Shown here in pieces: positions 36,424-45,710 of a stretch of DNA of 64,000 bases (positions are counted from its first letter, which is position 1; every line of letters starts with the position of its first letter). Under the pieces are notes generated by a model. It had not been told where the DNA came from. It worked only from the letters and a program-made list of their open reading frames with translations, and did no database searches. Both the position numbers and the translations under genes were made by a program. This stretch comes from CAVXWV01 sp963695415 (GTDB lineage: Bacteria; Chloroflexota; Anaerolineae; Anaerolineales; UBA4823): positions 1-64,000 of the forward strand of contig CAVOGL010000012.1 in the NCBI GenBank assembly GCA_963695415.1, read 5' to 3'.

Positions 36424-38517
36424 TTACCTTTGCTTCAACAGACGGGCTGAATTTGCCAGGATACCCAGGTCCGGCAAAGATTGGGCCGCTGCCGCCATGA
36501 CGGGCGGAAGGATCCCAAAAGCAGCCAGAGATAAACCCACAAAATTATAAACAACGGTAAATCCAAGGTTAAATATGATCGTTTTCATGGTTCGTCTGGA
36601 AATTTGGAATACCTCAGGCACCAAATTCCAATCATCTCGCATCAAAGCGATGTGAGCCGCTTCCATGGCAACATCGGTTCCCGCTGCCCCCATGGCAATG
36701 CCTACATCTGCCTGCGCCAGAGCGGGGGCGTCATTGACGCCATCTCCCACCATGACAACCCGGTGACCATTCCTCTGGTACTGCTTCACAACCGATATTT
36801 TATCTTCAGGCAGCATCTCCGCCTGGTATATCACGCCCAATTGGCGCGCCAATGTCTCTGCTGTTCGGGAATTATCGCCTGTTAACAGCTCGATGTGGGA
36901 TACACCTAACGTTCGCAGGCTGGCTAAAGCACCCGGAATTTCAGAACGCAAAGTGTCCTCGGCTGCAAGGAAACCCATCAGCTCCCCGTCAACCTGTACA
37001 AAAATCAGGGTTTTGCCCTGAGATTCCAGCTCATCTGCTAGAGCTAATTCAACATCGGGGGCAATCAAACGCCGGCTGCCAACTGCTACCTTATATCCAT
37101 CCACAACCGCACGCACCCCCATACCAGGGAGCGGGTCAAAATCCTGCGGCTCACTCAATTTCAATCCCCCTTCCAGGCAATGTAATCTAACAGCCTCGGA
37201 TAAGGGATGTTCAGAATATCTCTCGGCAGATGCAGCCAACTGCAGCCACCTGTTAGCAGGGAAGTTTTCGGTCAAGCTGACTAAGTCACATATACGGGGT
37301 TTGCCCAGAGTTAATGTGCCGGTCTTGTCAATCAAAAGCACGTCCGCCTGAGCCAACGTTTCCAGGTATTTACCCCCCTTAATCAATATTCCGCGCTGCG
37401 CGCCTGAACCAATGGATGCCATCATCGCCATGGGGGTCGCCAGCGCGAAAGAGCAGGAGCAGGCAACCACGAGGACAGCCGTCGTCGCTAATGGGTCGCG
37501 TGAGATAATGAATGTCAACGCGGCTATCGTTGCGACGACCGGCAAATACCATGTGGCAAATTTGTCTGCAATCCCCTGGATATCAGCGCGGTTGGCTTCC
37601 GCTTCTTCAACCATCTTGATCACCCGTCCGAAAGTTGTCTCGCGCCCGACGTGAGTGACCTGGATGCGCAGGCTGCCAAATTGGGCAATGGTGGCGGCAT
37701 ACACCTTTGATCCTGCACCCACCTCAACGGGCATCGATTCTCCCGTGATGGCTGCCTGGTTTACAGTTGCGTGACCATTCAAAACTTCTCCGTCCACCGG
37801 GATTTGCTCGCCTGGGCGCACAATCACGGTTTCTCCAACCAGGACATCTTCGATTGCGACGGTGATTTCTTGCTCATCCCGCAATACCCGGGCGTTTTGC
37901 GGGGCAAGCGTCGAGAGTTCTTTGATGGCTGTACGCGCTCGTTGTGTGGTGAATGATTCGGCGTAATCCCCCACGCGCATGAAAAACACAACAATAGCTG
38001 CGGTGACCCACTCGCCAACAACAACCGCTGCCAGCACGCCCAGGGTCATCAGCGTGTGTGAGATGATCTGCCGGTTGCGTGCAGCTCTGGCAACTTTTAC
38101 AAAGATCGGGTAACCACCCACCAGGATAACGCTCAGGGAAATGTACCAGGGGATTTGTTCAATGACACGTTCGAACAGCCCCAACCATTCACCCACAACT
38201 ACGATGAAGAGAATGGTTCCGAATACAAGACCAAACAGGCGCAGGACCTTTCTCGAAAATATTACTCCCGCATTGGGTATTTCATCCTGGTGTGTGTCTG
38301 GAACAGAATAACCCGCATCAGAAACGGCTTTGCGGATCAGGCTCAGGTCATCCGGCTGGTTCTCGACCGTGATGAGAGCTTTTTTGGCGCCCAGAAGCAC
38401 ATCGGCTGAGAGCACATAAGGAACTGTTGATATCGATTTCTGGACGTGCATAGCACAATCGGCACAGTCCATTCCTTCGATGGGGATCTCTATTGTCCGC
38501 GGCAATGGGTACCTCAA
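36424..38517 (-). CDS. P1B-type heavy-metal-transporting ATPase with CSC motif (probable Cd/Pb/Zn exporter)
   Basis: The 697-residue protein has an N-terminal HMA domain (GMDCADC, Cys18 and Cys21) and about eight transmembrane helices. It carries TGES, the phosphorylation motif DKTGTLT and GDGVNDAPAL. The metal-binding helix reads VVACSCSFALATP, so the usual CPC is replaced by CSC. CSC pumps form a small, little-studied P1B subgroup (from memory). The DC in the HMA motif and the CmtR-like regulator point to Cd, Pb or Zn rather than Cu. The regulator gene ends 13 bases upstream, so the two form an operon. Confidence 0.88.
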   Translation of the reverse strand: MRYPLPRTIEIPIEGMDCADCAMHVQKSISTVPYVLSADVLLGAKKALITVENQPDDLSLIRKAVSDAGYSVPDTHQDEIPNAGVIFSRKVLRLFGLVFGTILFIVVVGEWLGLFERVIEQIPWYISLSVILVGGYPIFVKVARAARNRQIISHTLMTLGVLAAVVVGEWVTAAIVVFFMRVGDYAESFTTQRARTAIKELSTLAPQNARVLRDEQEITVAIEDVLVGETVIVRPGEQIPVDGEVLNGHATVNQAAITGESMPVEVGAGSKVYAATIAQFGSLRIQVTHVGRETTFGRVIKMVEEAEANRADIQGIADKFATWYLPVVATIAALTFIISRDPLATTAVLVVACSCSFALATPMAMMASIGSGAQRGILIKGGKYLETLAQADVLLIDKTGTLTLGKPRICDLVSLTENFPANRWLQLAASAERYSEHPLSEAVRLHCLEGGLKLSEPQDFDPLPGMGVRAVVDGYKVAVGSRRLIAPDVELALADELESQGKTLIFVQVDGELMGFLAAEDTLRSEIPGALASLRTLGVSHIELLTGDNSRTAETLARQLGVIYQAEMLPEDKISVVKQYQRNGHRVVMVGDGVNDAPALAQADVGIAMGAAGTDVAMEAAHIALMRDDWNLVPEVFQISRRTMKTIIFNLGFTVVYNFVGLSLAAFGILPPVMAAAAQSLPDLGILANSARLLKQR

Positions 38518-38530
38518 ACCAAGTTCATTA

Positions 38531-38863
38531 TTATTTATAGCGTGTGCATTGGTAGACGCCCTGGGCGACGTCTGCCAGGAGGGATTCCGCCAGGGATATC
38601 AACTCGCTGACGCGGTCGTCACTCAACCGGTATGTAACATAACGCCCTTGCTTTTCAGCAACCACCAGCCCACATTCGCGCATGCAGCTGAGATGGTTGG
38701 AGATGTTGGATTGGGATAAACCGGTGGTCTCAACGATCTCCCCTACCGTGCAGGGACTCTGCCGCAAGGTTTCGAGTATTTCTAGACGAGATGTGTCGCT
38801 GAAGCCGCGAAAGAACCTGGCTTTTACTTCCAATCCGGAGATATCTAGTGTAAGTGGCAGCAT
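38531..38863 (-). CDS. ArsR/SmtB-family metal sensor, CmtR-like (Cd/Pb)
   Basis: This 110-residue winged-helix repressor has a recognition region (TGLSQSNISNHLSCMRECGLV) with Cys60 and Cys64 four residues apart, and Cys106 near the C-terminus. The Mycobacterium tuberculosis sensor CmtR binds Cd(II)/Pb(II) with Cys57, Cys61 and Cys102, the same spacing and context. Metal binding would release the repressor from DNA and switch on the downstream ATPase. An inverted repeat 12 bases upstream of its start is the likely operator. Confidence 0.88.
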   Translation of the reverse strand: MLPLTLDISGLEVKARFFRGFSDTSRLEILETLRQSPCTVGEIVETTGLSQSNISNHLSCMRECGLVVAEKQGRYVTYRLSDDRVSELISLAESLLADVAQGVYQCTRYK

Positions 38864-38874
38864 ATATAACCCTT

Positions 38875-38904
38875 TATATCATCACATCAGTAATTGATGA
38901 TATA
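38875..38904 (-). promoter_or_regulatory. Inverted-repeat operator of the CmtR-like operon
   Basis: Perfect 10-base arms TATATCATCA (38875-38884) and TGATGATATA (38895-38904) flank a 10-base spacer, directly upstream of the CmtR-like gene. ArsR-family operators are AT-rich inverted repeats in the promoter, so this is the probable autoregulatory site. Binding has not been tested. Confidence 0.65.
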
Positions 38905-38962
38905 TTAACCGCATAAGGTGGATGTGTCAAGATTAAGGAATTCAAACAAATAGTACTCATGG

Positions 38963-38998
38963 TATAATACGTGAATACATGCTCATCTATTCACGTAT
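38963..38998 (+). promoter_or_regulatory. Promoter -10 with overlapping inverted-repeat operator of the NmtR-like gene
   Basis: A consensus -10 TATAAT (38963-38968) overlaps perfect 11-base arms: ATACGTGAATA (38967-38977) and TATTCACGTAT (38988-38998). The spacer is 10 bases. The ATG of the NmtR-like gene follows six bases after the second arm. A bound repressor here would block RNA polymerase. The -35 box is weak (TTCAAA at 38941-38946, 16 bases before the -10). Confidence 0.68.
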
Positions 38999-39004
38999 CA
39001 AGCC

Positions 39005-39310
39005 ATGAACACTTCATACAAATTACCAGAAGAGAGGTCAATGCAGGCGCTGGCAGAATTATTTGCAGCCCTGGCTGACCCAAGCCGGGTTAAAATTCTT
39101 GCCGTGTTAATAGGTGGCGAAGTCAACGTCAGCGCGCTGGCAGAGTGCGTTGGGATCAGCAGATCAGCGGTTTCTCACCAGTTACGCACATTGAGGCAGC
39201 TTCGTATCGTGCGCGCCCGAAAGGTTGGACGCCAGGTTTTCTACTCGTTGGATGATGAACACGTGACCGATTTATTGGTGCGGGGTTTCGACCATGTCCA
39301 ACACAGTTGA
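39005..39310 (+). CDS. ArsR/SmtB-family metal sensor, NmtR-like (Ni/Co)
   Basis: The 101-residue winged-helix repressor has a recognition helix in ISRSAVSHQLRTLRQL. The C-terminal helix alpha-5 carries Asp84, His86, His97 and His100. This is the same D-x-H-x10-H-x2-H spacing as the Ni/Co sites of NmtR (Asp91, His93, His104, His107). In Zn sensors such as SmtB the last residue is Glu. I therefore predict Ni(II)/Co(II) sensing. The gene is followed by a P1B-4-like ATPase, matching the nmtR-ctpJ pairing in mycobacteria. Confidence 0.85.
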   Translation: MNTSYKLPEERSMQALAELFAALADPSRVKILAVLIGGEVNVSALAECVGISRSAVSHQLRTLRQLRIVRARKVGRQVFYSLDDEHVTDLLVRGFDHVQHS

Positions 39311-39393
39311 TTCTCCAGCCCCTATCCCCACATATATGGTTCAGCCACACAAGAAATTTCCCGCAGCAATATTTTCCAATGATGGTTTTCTTT

Positions 39394-39870
39394 ATGACGG
39401 AACATAATATCGAAATTGAAACCAGGCTCCTTTTTCAAGGAAACAACTCAAATGTAGACGGTTGCTTAACCTGCCTCAAAGATGCATTGCTGTCACGAAA
39501 GGGAATTACACACGTACACTTAGAAGAAAACGGTAGTAATCCTCTCCTGTGCATCCACTACAATCCCAACCTGGTCAACTTATCAGCAGTACAGCGCATG
39601 GCGATAAAGGCAGGCACATCCATATCGGATCGCTATAAACATGATCAAATTCCTTTCGATGGTATGGATCGTGCGGATGAAGCGCCAATATTGCGCAGGG
39701 AGCTTGAGCAAATCCCAGGCATGCTTCATGCGGAGGTTAATTATGCAGCCGGACTCGCTTATGTCGCATACGACAGCGATGCACTTAAGCTGGAGACGAT
39801 CACTGAAACATTGACAGGGATGGGAATCATTCCTCTTGAAGTCACCGCAATCCATCACCGGATCTGTTAA
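39394..39870 (+). CDS. HMA-like N-terminal part of the P-type ATPase, or a separate small protein
   Basis: About 158 residues with two HMA-like folds. The first has a CLTCL pair (DGCLTCLKDALL). The second has lost its cysteines, reading GMDRADEAPILRRELE where a metal-binding copy would have GMDCxxC. The frame ends 35 bases inside the next ORF, whose apparent TTG start has no ribosome binding site. This could be one protein of about 810 residues broken by a one-base insertion between 39,836 and 39,870, in line with other errors in the window. It could also be two overlapping genes. The start is uncertain (ATGs at 39379, 39382 and 39394). Confidence 0.55.
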   Translation: MTEHNIEIETRLLFQGNNSNVDGCLTCLKDALLSRKGITHVHLEENGSNPLLCIHYNPNLVNLSAVQRMAIKAGTSISDRYKHDQIPFDGMDRADEAPILRRELEQIPGMLHAEVNYAAGLAYVAYDSDALKLETITETLTGMGIIPLEVTAIHHRIC

Positions 39871-41794
39871 CGAGACAGATACCAACACTTACCGGGCATT
39901 TTTCCCCCATTGGGTCCGGGAGAAATGGTCGCTCATCATGGTTGGTCTGACAGGCATGTTTCTACTCATCGGCTGGGCAGGGGGTGCGGTCTTCGGTATA
40001 AATGAAAACATTACCTTTGTCTTTTTAATCATGGCTTATCTGACAGGCGGTTACGATATTGCCACTCACGCCATCCCCGGCATATTCAGAGGTCATTTCG
40101 ATACGGATGTGCTCATGTTGGCTGCCGCAGCCGGAGCGGCCATATTGGGTGAATGGACTGAAGGCGCATTTTTACTGTTCCTGTTCAGCCTTGGGCACGC
40201 CGGTGAACAATATGCTCTCGACCGTGCGCGCAACGCTGTTAACGCACTGGGTGAGATGATGCCCAAAACTGCTCAGCTTAAATCAGGCGATACCGTCATT
40301 GAACGCCCAGTTCACAGTCTTTTGATTGGTGACCGGGTGGTCATCCGCCCTGGAGACCGTATACCTGTGGATGGTGAGGTGGTCCAGGGAGCAAGCGATG
40401 TTGACCAAAGTCCAATCACGGGCGAAAGTGTTCCGGTACATAAGGGTATGGGTGATGAAGTCTTCGCCGGGACGATCAACCAGACAGCTGCGCTGGAGAT
40501 CAACGTAACCAGGCTGGCAAAGGACAACACCCTGAACCGGATCATGCAGATGGTGTCAGAAGCGCAAAGCCAGCGAAGCCCCACCCAGCAATTCACCGAA
40601 CGGTTTTCAGCCTGGTTTGTGCCAGCGGTGCTTATTTTCGTCCTGCTGGTTGTAGTAGTTCCACCCATATCCGGTTGGATGTCCTTGCAGGAAAGTTTTT
40701 ACCGCGGCATGCTGCTTTTGGTGGCAGCTTCCCCCTGCGCGCTTGCGTTGGGGACTCCAGCCGCAGTCCTTGCAGGCATCGCTCAGGCAGCCCGGAATGG
40801 GATCCTGATCAAGGGTGGAGTCCACCTGGAGAACCTCGGAGCGCTCAAGGTGATGGCTTTTGATAAAACCGGAACTTTGACTGAAGGGAAGTTCTTGGTC
40901 ACTGATATCATCCCTTTGAACGGCAGTGATGCCGATGAGCTGCTGCGTGTTTCAGCAGCAGTCGAACAGAATTCTAACCATCCCCTTGCCCTGGCAATCG
41001 TGCGAGCCGCCCGGAAACAAGCACTGGCACTCCCCATCACCAATGGTCTCGAAAATATCAATGGTAGAGGAGTGAAGAGTGAAATTGAAGGGCACGAAGT
41101 GCTCATCGGCTCGTTAAAACTATTCCGTGAATTGACGGGACAACCATTAGATGATGGGCTGGTGCGGACGGTTGAATCCCTCGAGGAATCTGGCAAAACC
41201 ACGATGATTGTCAGGTACGCAAAGGTGTTCCTCGGGGTTGTGGCACTGGCTGATGCCCCCCGTCCCGGGATCAAGAAAACATTACGCCATCTTTCGAGTA
41301 TGGGTATTCAAAAATTAGTGATGCTGACCGGGGATAATGAAGAAGTCGCCCAAAGGGTAGGAATGGAACTCGGTGTCACAGACGTGCGCGCCGACCTGCT
41401 CCCAGGGCAGAAACTAGCAGCCATCGGAGAGCTGAAAGCAGAATTCGGTTCCATTGCTATGATTGGTGATGGTGTCAACGATGCACCAGCGCTGGCTACA
41501 GCAACTGTAGGTATTGCCATGGGCGGAGCGGGTACGGCTGTGGCGCTGGAAACCGCCGATGTAGCTTTAATGGCTGACGACCTGTCAAAATTGCCTTTTG
41601 CCGTCGATCTGAGCCGCGCTAGCCGGTCCATCATCCGCCAAAACCTGGCAATATCGATGGGCGTGATCGCGTTGTTACTGTTTACATCTCTCACAGGCTG
41701 GGTGCAATTGAGCGGCGCTGTACTGCTGCACGAGGGAAGCAGCATCCTCGTTGTCCTGAATGCGCTGCGATTGTTAAACTTCAAACATAAATAG
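39836..41794 (+). CDS. P1B-type ATPase with SPC motif (probable Co/Ni/Fe exporter, P1B-4-like)
   Basis: The ATPase has about 650 residues, with TGESVP, the SPC metal motif in VAASPCALALGTP, the phosphorylated DKTGTLTEG, the hinge GDGVNDAPAL, and a last helix with LLHEGSSILVVLNALRLL. SPC together with an HEGxS motif marks the P1B-4 group, which exports Co(II), Fe(II) or Zn(II). The N-terminus before the first helix is short in this frame. The HMA-like segment upstream may belong to it. The NmtR-like gene precedes it in the same operon, which fits Ni/Co control. Confidence 0.88.
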   Translation: MKSPQSITGSVNETDTNTYRAFFPHWVREKWSLIMVGLTGMFLLIGWAGGAVFGINENITFVFLIMAYLTGGYDIATHAIPGIFRGHFDTDVLMLAAAAGAAILGEWTEGAFLLFLFSLGHAGEQYALDRARNAVNALGEMMPKTAQLKSGDTVIERPVHSLLIGDRVVIRPGDRIPVDGEVVQGASDVDQSPITGESVPVHKGMGDEVFAGTINQTAALEINVTRLAKDNTLNRIMQMVSEAQSQRSPTQQFTERFSAWFVPAVLIFVLLVVVVPPISGWMSLQESFYRGMLLLVAASPCALALGTPAAVLAGIAQAARNGILIKGGVHLENLGALKVMAFDKTGTLTEGKFLVTDIIPLNGSDADELLRVSAAVEQNSNHPLALAIVRAARKQALALPITNGLENINGRGVKSEIEGHEVLIGSLKLFRELTGQPLDDGLVRTVESLEESGKTTMIVRYAKVFLGVVALADAPRPGIKKTLRHLSSMGIQKLVMLTGDNEEVAQRVGMELGVTDVRADLLPGQKLAAIGELKAEFGSIAMIGDGVNDAPALATATVGIAMGGAGTAVALETADVALMADDLSKLPFAVDLSRASRSIIRQNLAISMGVIALLLFTSLTGWVQLSGAVLLHEGSSILVVLNALRLLNFKHK

Positions 41795-42003
41795 TCACCA
41801 GCATCGGACTATTTATTCCTTTGATCGCGTGGGCATGCCGTCGCTAGTTTTACGCGGATGTGAACCATATTTACAACCAAAAATCTCTCATGTTAAACTG
41901 GTATAATTCCGTCGGCTGATATATTTTAAGTTATTCTAATCCTTGTCCAGTACGGACACATAACGTAATATTTATTTCCAAGGATTACTTAGGAGTGTGA
42001 ATA

Positions 42004-43011
42004 TTGACCGTTGAAGCCCCCCCCATCGAAAGTCCAGTACCCATAAAAAGAAGAAGATGGCAGACTAATCAGGTCTATAAAACTGTTTCCTATGTGCTCA
42101 TGGTTTTACCGGGTGCGATCTGGCTAATTTTGTTTGCTTATCTCCCCATGCCCGGGATCATCATGGCGTTCAAAACCTACAGGCTGCAGAGACCGCCTGC
42201 GGATTATTTAATCCAGAATAAATTCATTTATAGCCTGATCAAGAGCCCCTGGGTGGGCTTGAAAAACTTTGAATTCTTAGCTCTGCCCACAAACATCGAC
42301 AACACATTAACCTATATCCGTAATACGGTTTTATATAACTTGATGTTCATGGTTGTGGGTTTGGTCCTCTCTGTCGCCATGGCGGTGGTCATCTATGAGC
42401 TGACGAACCAGTTCCTCGCTAAACTTTACCACTCGATCTTTTTCCTGCCTTTCTTCATTTCGTGGATTGTCGTTGCCTATGTGGTATACGCGTTGGGCAG
42501 CTCTCAAGGTATTATCAATAACCTGGCTGCTTCGCTGGGCCTGGGACCTATTGAGATATATAAACAGATCGAATATTGGCCTGGTATCTTTTTAATTGCA
42601 AATATCTGGCGGTACACAGGAAATGGGGCGATCATCTACCTGGCGACCATCACAGGTATTGACCGCGAGCTCTATGAAGCGTCAGCGATGGATGGCGCCG
42701 GAAAATGGAAACAATTCTGGCACATCACCCTGCCTCACCTGATTCCAGTGATCGTTTTACTGCAAATCCTGGCAGTTGGTCGTATATTCGGATCTGATTT
42801 CGATATGTTCTACACCCTTCCGAATGGAGCAGCACTCGTCAAGGATGCTACATATACACTGGACGTCTATGTTTACAGCATGTTGAGAAGTGAATTACCG
42901 CTTGGTTATCCAGCGGCAGCAGGATTTTTGCAATCGATTGTTGGCTTTGTGCTCATCCTGATCACGAACTATACAGTACGCAAGACCAGACCGGAACTGG
43001 CGTTATTCTAG
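42004..43011 (+). CDS. ABC transporter permease, LplB-like
   Basis: This 335-residue protein has six predicted transmembrane segments. The EAA loop, where it meets the ATPase, is EASAMDGAGKWKQFWHITLP at about residue 219. It belongs to the carbohydrate (CUT1) permeases of the Lpl/YteP type, with the long N-terminal segment containing AYLPMPGIIMAFKTY. The start is TTG with TAGGAG upstream. It forms the first gene of a three-gene operon with a second permease and a solute-binding protein. No ATPase gene is present, so a shared MsmK-type ATPase elsewhere is expected. Confidence 0.88.
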   Translation: MTVEAPPIESPVPIKRRRWQTNQVYKTVSYVLMVLPGAIWLILFAYLPMPGIIMAFKTYRLQRPPADYLIQNKFIYSLIKSPWVGLKNFEFLALPTNIDNTLTYIRNTVLYNLMFMVVGLVLSVAMAVVIYELTNQFLAKLYHSIFFLPFFISWIVVAYVVYALGSSQGIINNLAASLGLGPIEIYKQIEYWPGIFLIANIWRYTGNGAIIYLATITGIDRELYEASAMDGAGKWKQFWHITLPHLIPVIVLLQILAVGRIFGSDFDMFYTLPNGAALVKDATYTLDVYVYSMLRSELPLGYPAAAGFLQSIVGFVLILITNYTVRKTRPELALF

Positions 43012-43080
43012 CGCCGGCTTACCAATTTTCGCCGGAAATGAACAATATCTCAGTTTTCATGAAGGAGTAAAAGATCATCA

Positions 43081-43983
43081 ATGAAAAAGAACAGAGATAT
43101 GCTAGCCGTATCCCCTATGACAGACCTAATCCTGAATATAATGATGATCGTCGGTGCGCTTCTGACTCTTTTGCCGATTTTCATTATCGTCATCGCATCT
43201 ATTACATCCGAAGCTGCGTTGGCAAAGAACGGTTATCAATTATGGCCAGAAGAGTTCTCGACAATGGCTTACAGCTTCCTTTTCTCCAAAGGTTCGATCG
43301 TTGTCACCGCTTATAGAAACACGATCATCGCCACTATCGCAGGAACTGTTATTGCCGTGTTTATGGTCGGTCTTTACGCCTACCCACTCTCAAGAGATGA
43401 TTTCAAGTTCAGGACGTTCTTTACATTCTTTGCCTTCTTTACCATGCTGTTTGGCGGTGGTCTGGTGTCGTATTACATGGTAACCCGGCAGATACTGCAA
43501 ATCCAGAACACGCTCTTTGCATTATTCCTGCCTTCAGCCTTTAGCCCATTTTGGGTGATTGTGATGCGCACATTTTATAAAGCCAACGTGCCCAATGAGC
43601 TGATTGAATCCGCACGTATCGATGGCGCTAACGAATGGCGCACGTTTTTCCAGATCGTGGTACCGCTATCGATCCCAGGTCTGGCGACAGTTGCACTGTT
43701 CAGCGCCATCGGCATCTGGAATAATTTTTTCAATGCCCTGTTGTTGGTTGATGAAGCTCAATACTATAGTTTGCAGTTCACCATTTATACTACGCTGAAC
43801 AATATTCGTTTCTTATTAGAAAATGCAGACAAAATGCAGGGCGTGGTCAATGTTTCGGAGCTGCCATCGCAGACGTTCCGAATGGCAATGGCTGTCGTTA
43901 CAGTAGGTCCAATCATTTTTGCCTACCCATTCTTCCAGCGATACTTCGTCAGAGGCTTGACAATTGGCGCTATCAAAGGGTAA
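43081..43983 (+). CDS. ABC transporter permease, LplC-like
   Basis: The 300-residue permease has six transmembrane segments and the EAA loop ESARIDGANEWRTFFQIVVP. It belongs to the LplC/YtcP group, characterised by the C-terminal YPFFQRYFVRGLTIGAIKG, which ends the protein here. It works with the LplB-like permease to pass an oligosaccharide or glycoside. AAGGAG precedes the ATG. Confidence 0.88.
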   Translation: MKKNRDMLAVSPMTDLILNIMMIVGALLTLLPIFIIVIASITSEAALAKNGYQLWPEEFSTMAYSFLFSKGSIVVTAYRNTIIATIAGTVIAVFMVGLYAYPLSRDDFKFRTFFTFFAFFTMLFGGGLVSYYMVTRQILQIQNTLFALFLPSAFSPFWVIVMRTFYKANVPNELIESARIDGANEWRTFFQIVVPLSIPGLATVALFSAIGIWNNFFNALLLVDEAQYYSLQFTIYTTLNNIRFLLENADKMQGVVNVSELPSQTFRMAMAVVTVGPIIFAYPFFQRYFVRGLTIGAIKG

Positions 43984-44044
43984 TATTAATTGGAGTTAAT
44001 GTTACTCAATAAAAAAAAAGTATAGCTATATATAAGGAGAAGAA

Positions 44045-45679
44045 ATGACTATCAGAAAGGTTTTCTCAATTTTGTTGCTCGCAGCCTTGCTGTTGGGCAT
44101 GTTCGCCTGTTCACCTGCGGCAACACCCACAGAAGAGGCTGCACCGGAACAGCCTGCTGAAGAGCAGCCTGTTGCCGAAGAACCAGCCGAAGAACCCATG
44201 GAGGAAGTAGCCGAGGAACCCACCGAAGAAGCTGCGGTTGAAGAGCCCATGGATGTTGTCACCCTGGATTACTACTGGGTCGGCAATCAGGACACAGACC
44301 AGCGCGAGCTGGTTGAAGCCGCGATCAATGAGTATGTTGAGCCCATCATCGGCGTCAACGTGGTCTTCCACATCGTAGGCTGGGGAGACTGGGCTTCCAA
44401 GGCTGTAACCGGTCTCCAGGCAGGCGAGAAGATGGACATCTTCTTCACCGCCGACTGGTGGCACTATATGCAGCTTTCGACTGAAGGTCTCTTCGCACCA
44501 TTGAATGACGACAATGGCGAAAACGGCAACCTGCTCGAGCTCTACGGACAGGACATCCTCAGCTCCCTCAATCCGGCATTCATCACCGGTACTCAGATCG
44601 ATGGTGTGAACTATGCCGTTCCCACCAACAAGGAACTCACTGTCCCCGAGGGATTCCTCTACAATGTAACTGTTGCTGAGGCGATCGGATTTACACCAGA
44701 AGATGCAGCTGCAGTGAAGAGCTATGCTGACATGGAACCATGGCTGGCAAAAGCCAAAGAGGCTTTCCCTGAGATGTATCCCTACCTGACAGATGGAAGA
44801 GATGGCTTCTCACCGTGGCCTCAGGATCTGGCAAGTGGTGTTAGCGGGCGTTTAATTAACATGTTAATCGCCCCGGATGCCAGTGGCAATTTCGACGAGA
44901 CCATCCTCAGCATCTACGAAACTGATTATGCCAAGCAACTTTTCGCCACCATGCGCGATTGGTACAACAAGGGTTACATCCACCCAGATTCCGGTCTGAG
45001 CACCTGGGATACCAGTGTTGACTTCAATGCGGGGAATTTCTTCATCCAGCCGATGCCTCTCAAAGGCAACAACATCAAAGCCCAGGAGATGGTAAACTCG
45101 TCCGGAAACCCGGACCTGAAACTTGGCGAAATTTATGGTCAGCCCAAGGTCAACATCACCACCCATGCTGGCGGTTCAATGCTCGCCATCCCGATGCTGT
45201 CCGAGTATCAAGTCCAGGCAATGAAATTCATCAATTTGATGCACTCCAACTCGACGCTGCTCAATATGATGCTATTCGGGGTTGAAGGCACCCACTGGGA
45301 ATTTGAAGCTGATGGGCGCGTGAACCTCATCGACAGCGCGTGGTACGGTGCACATCCCGGCGCATGGACACTGGGTAACACCATGCTCCAGGCAGTCACC
45401 AACAATGAAGATCCCGATAAGAACCGCATGCTGATCGAGTACTCCAACGATGCAATCGATCACCCGGCTCTCGGTTTCCGCTTCCGCACCGAACCAATTG
45501 CTGCCGAGTTGACTGCTGTAAATGCAGTTCACGACGGTATGGCACAGGCGCTCTATACCGGATATGTTGATCCAGAAGTTGAGCTGCCTGGTTTTATCGA
45601 GGCATTGAAAGGTGCCGGGTTGGACACCATCCTGGCTGAAGTGCAAGCGCAGTACGATGCCTGGAAGGCTGCCAAGTAG
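44045..45679 (+). CDS. Extracellular solute-binding lipoprotein (Lpl-type, sugar uptake)
   Basis: This 544-residue protein has a lipoprotein signal with Cys22 in LLGMFACSP. A Glu/Pro/Ala-rich, low-complexity linker follows (residues 25-72), and then a family 1 solute-binding domain. Features include ITVSYYW-like strands (here VTLDYYWVG), TADWWHYM, and long Trp-rich stretches typical of large oligosaccharide binders. It brings sugar to the two permeases upstream. The substrate is not clear. The nearby GH65, GH63-like and GH42-like genes suggest an alpha- or beta-linked oligosaccharide. Confidence 0.88.
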   Translation: MTIRKVFSILLLAALLLGMFACSPAATPTEEAAPEQPAEEQPVAEEPAEEPMEEVAEEPTEEAAVEEPMDVVTLDYYWVGNQDTDQRELVEAAINEYVEPIIGVNVVFHIVGWGDWASKAVTGLQAGEKMDIFFTADWWHYMQLSTEGLFAPLNDDNGENGNLLELYGQDILSSLNPAFITGTQIDGVNYAVPTNKELTVPEGFLYNVTVAEAIGFTPEDAAAVKSYADMEPWLAKAKEAFPEMYPYLTDGRDGFSPWPQDLASGVSGRLINMLIAPDASGNFDETILSIYETDYAKQLFATMRDWYNKGYIHPDSGLSTWDTSVDFNAGNFFIQPMPLKGNNIKAQEMVNSSGNPDLKLGEIYGQPKVNITTHAGGSMLAIPMLSEYQVQAMKFINLMHSNSTLLNMMLFGVEGTHWEFEADGRVNLIDSAWYGAHPGAWTLGNTMLQAVTNNEDPDKNRMLIEYSNDAIDHPALGFRFRTEPIAAELTAVNAVHDGMAQALYTGYVDPEVELPGFIEALKGAGLDTILAEVQAQYDAWKAAK

Positions 45680-45710
45680 TTTTCCTTCCTGGTAACAATT
45701 TCATATACAT

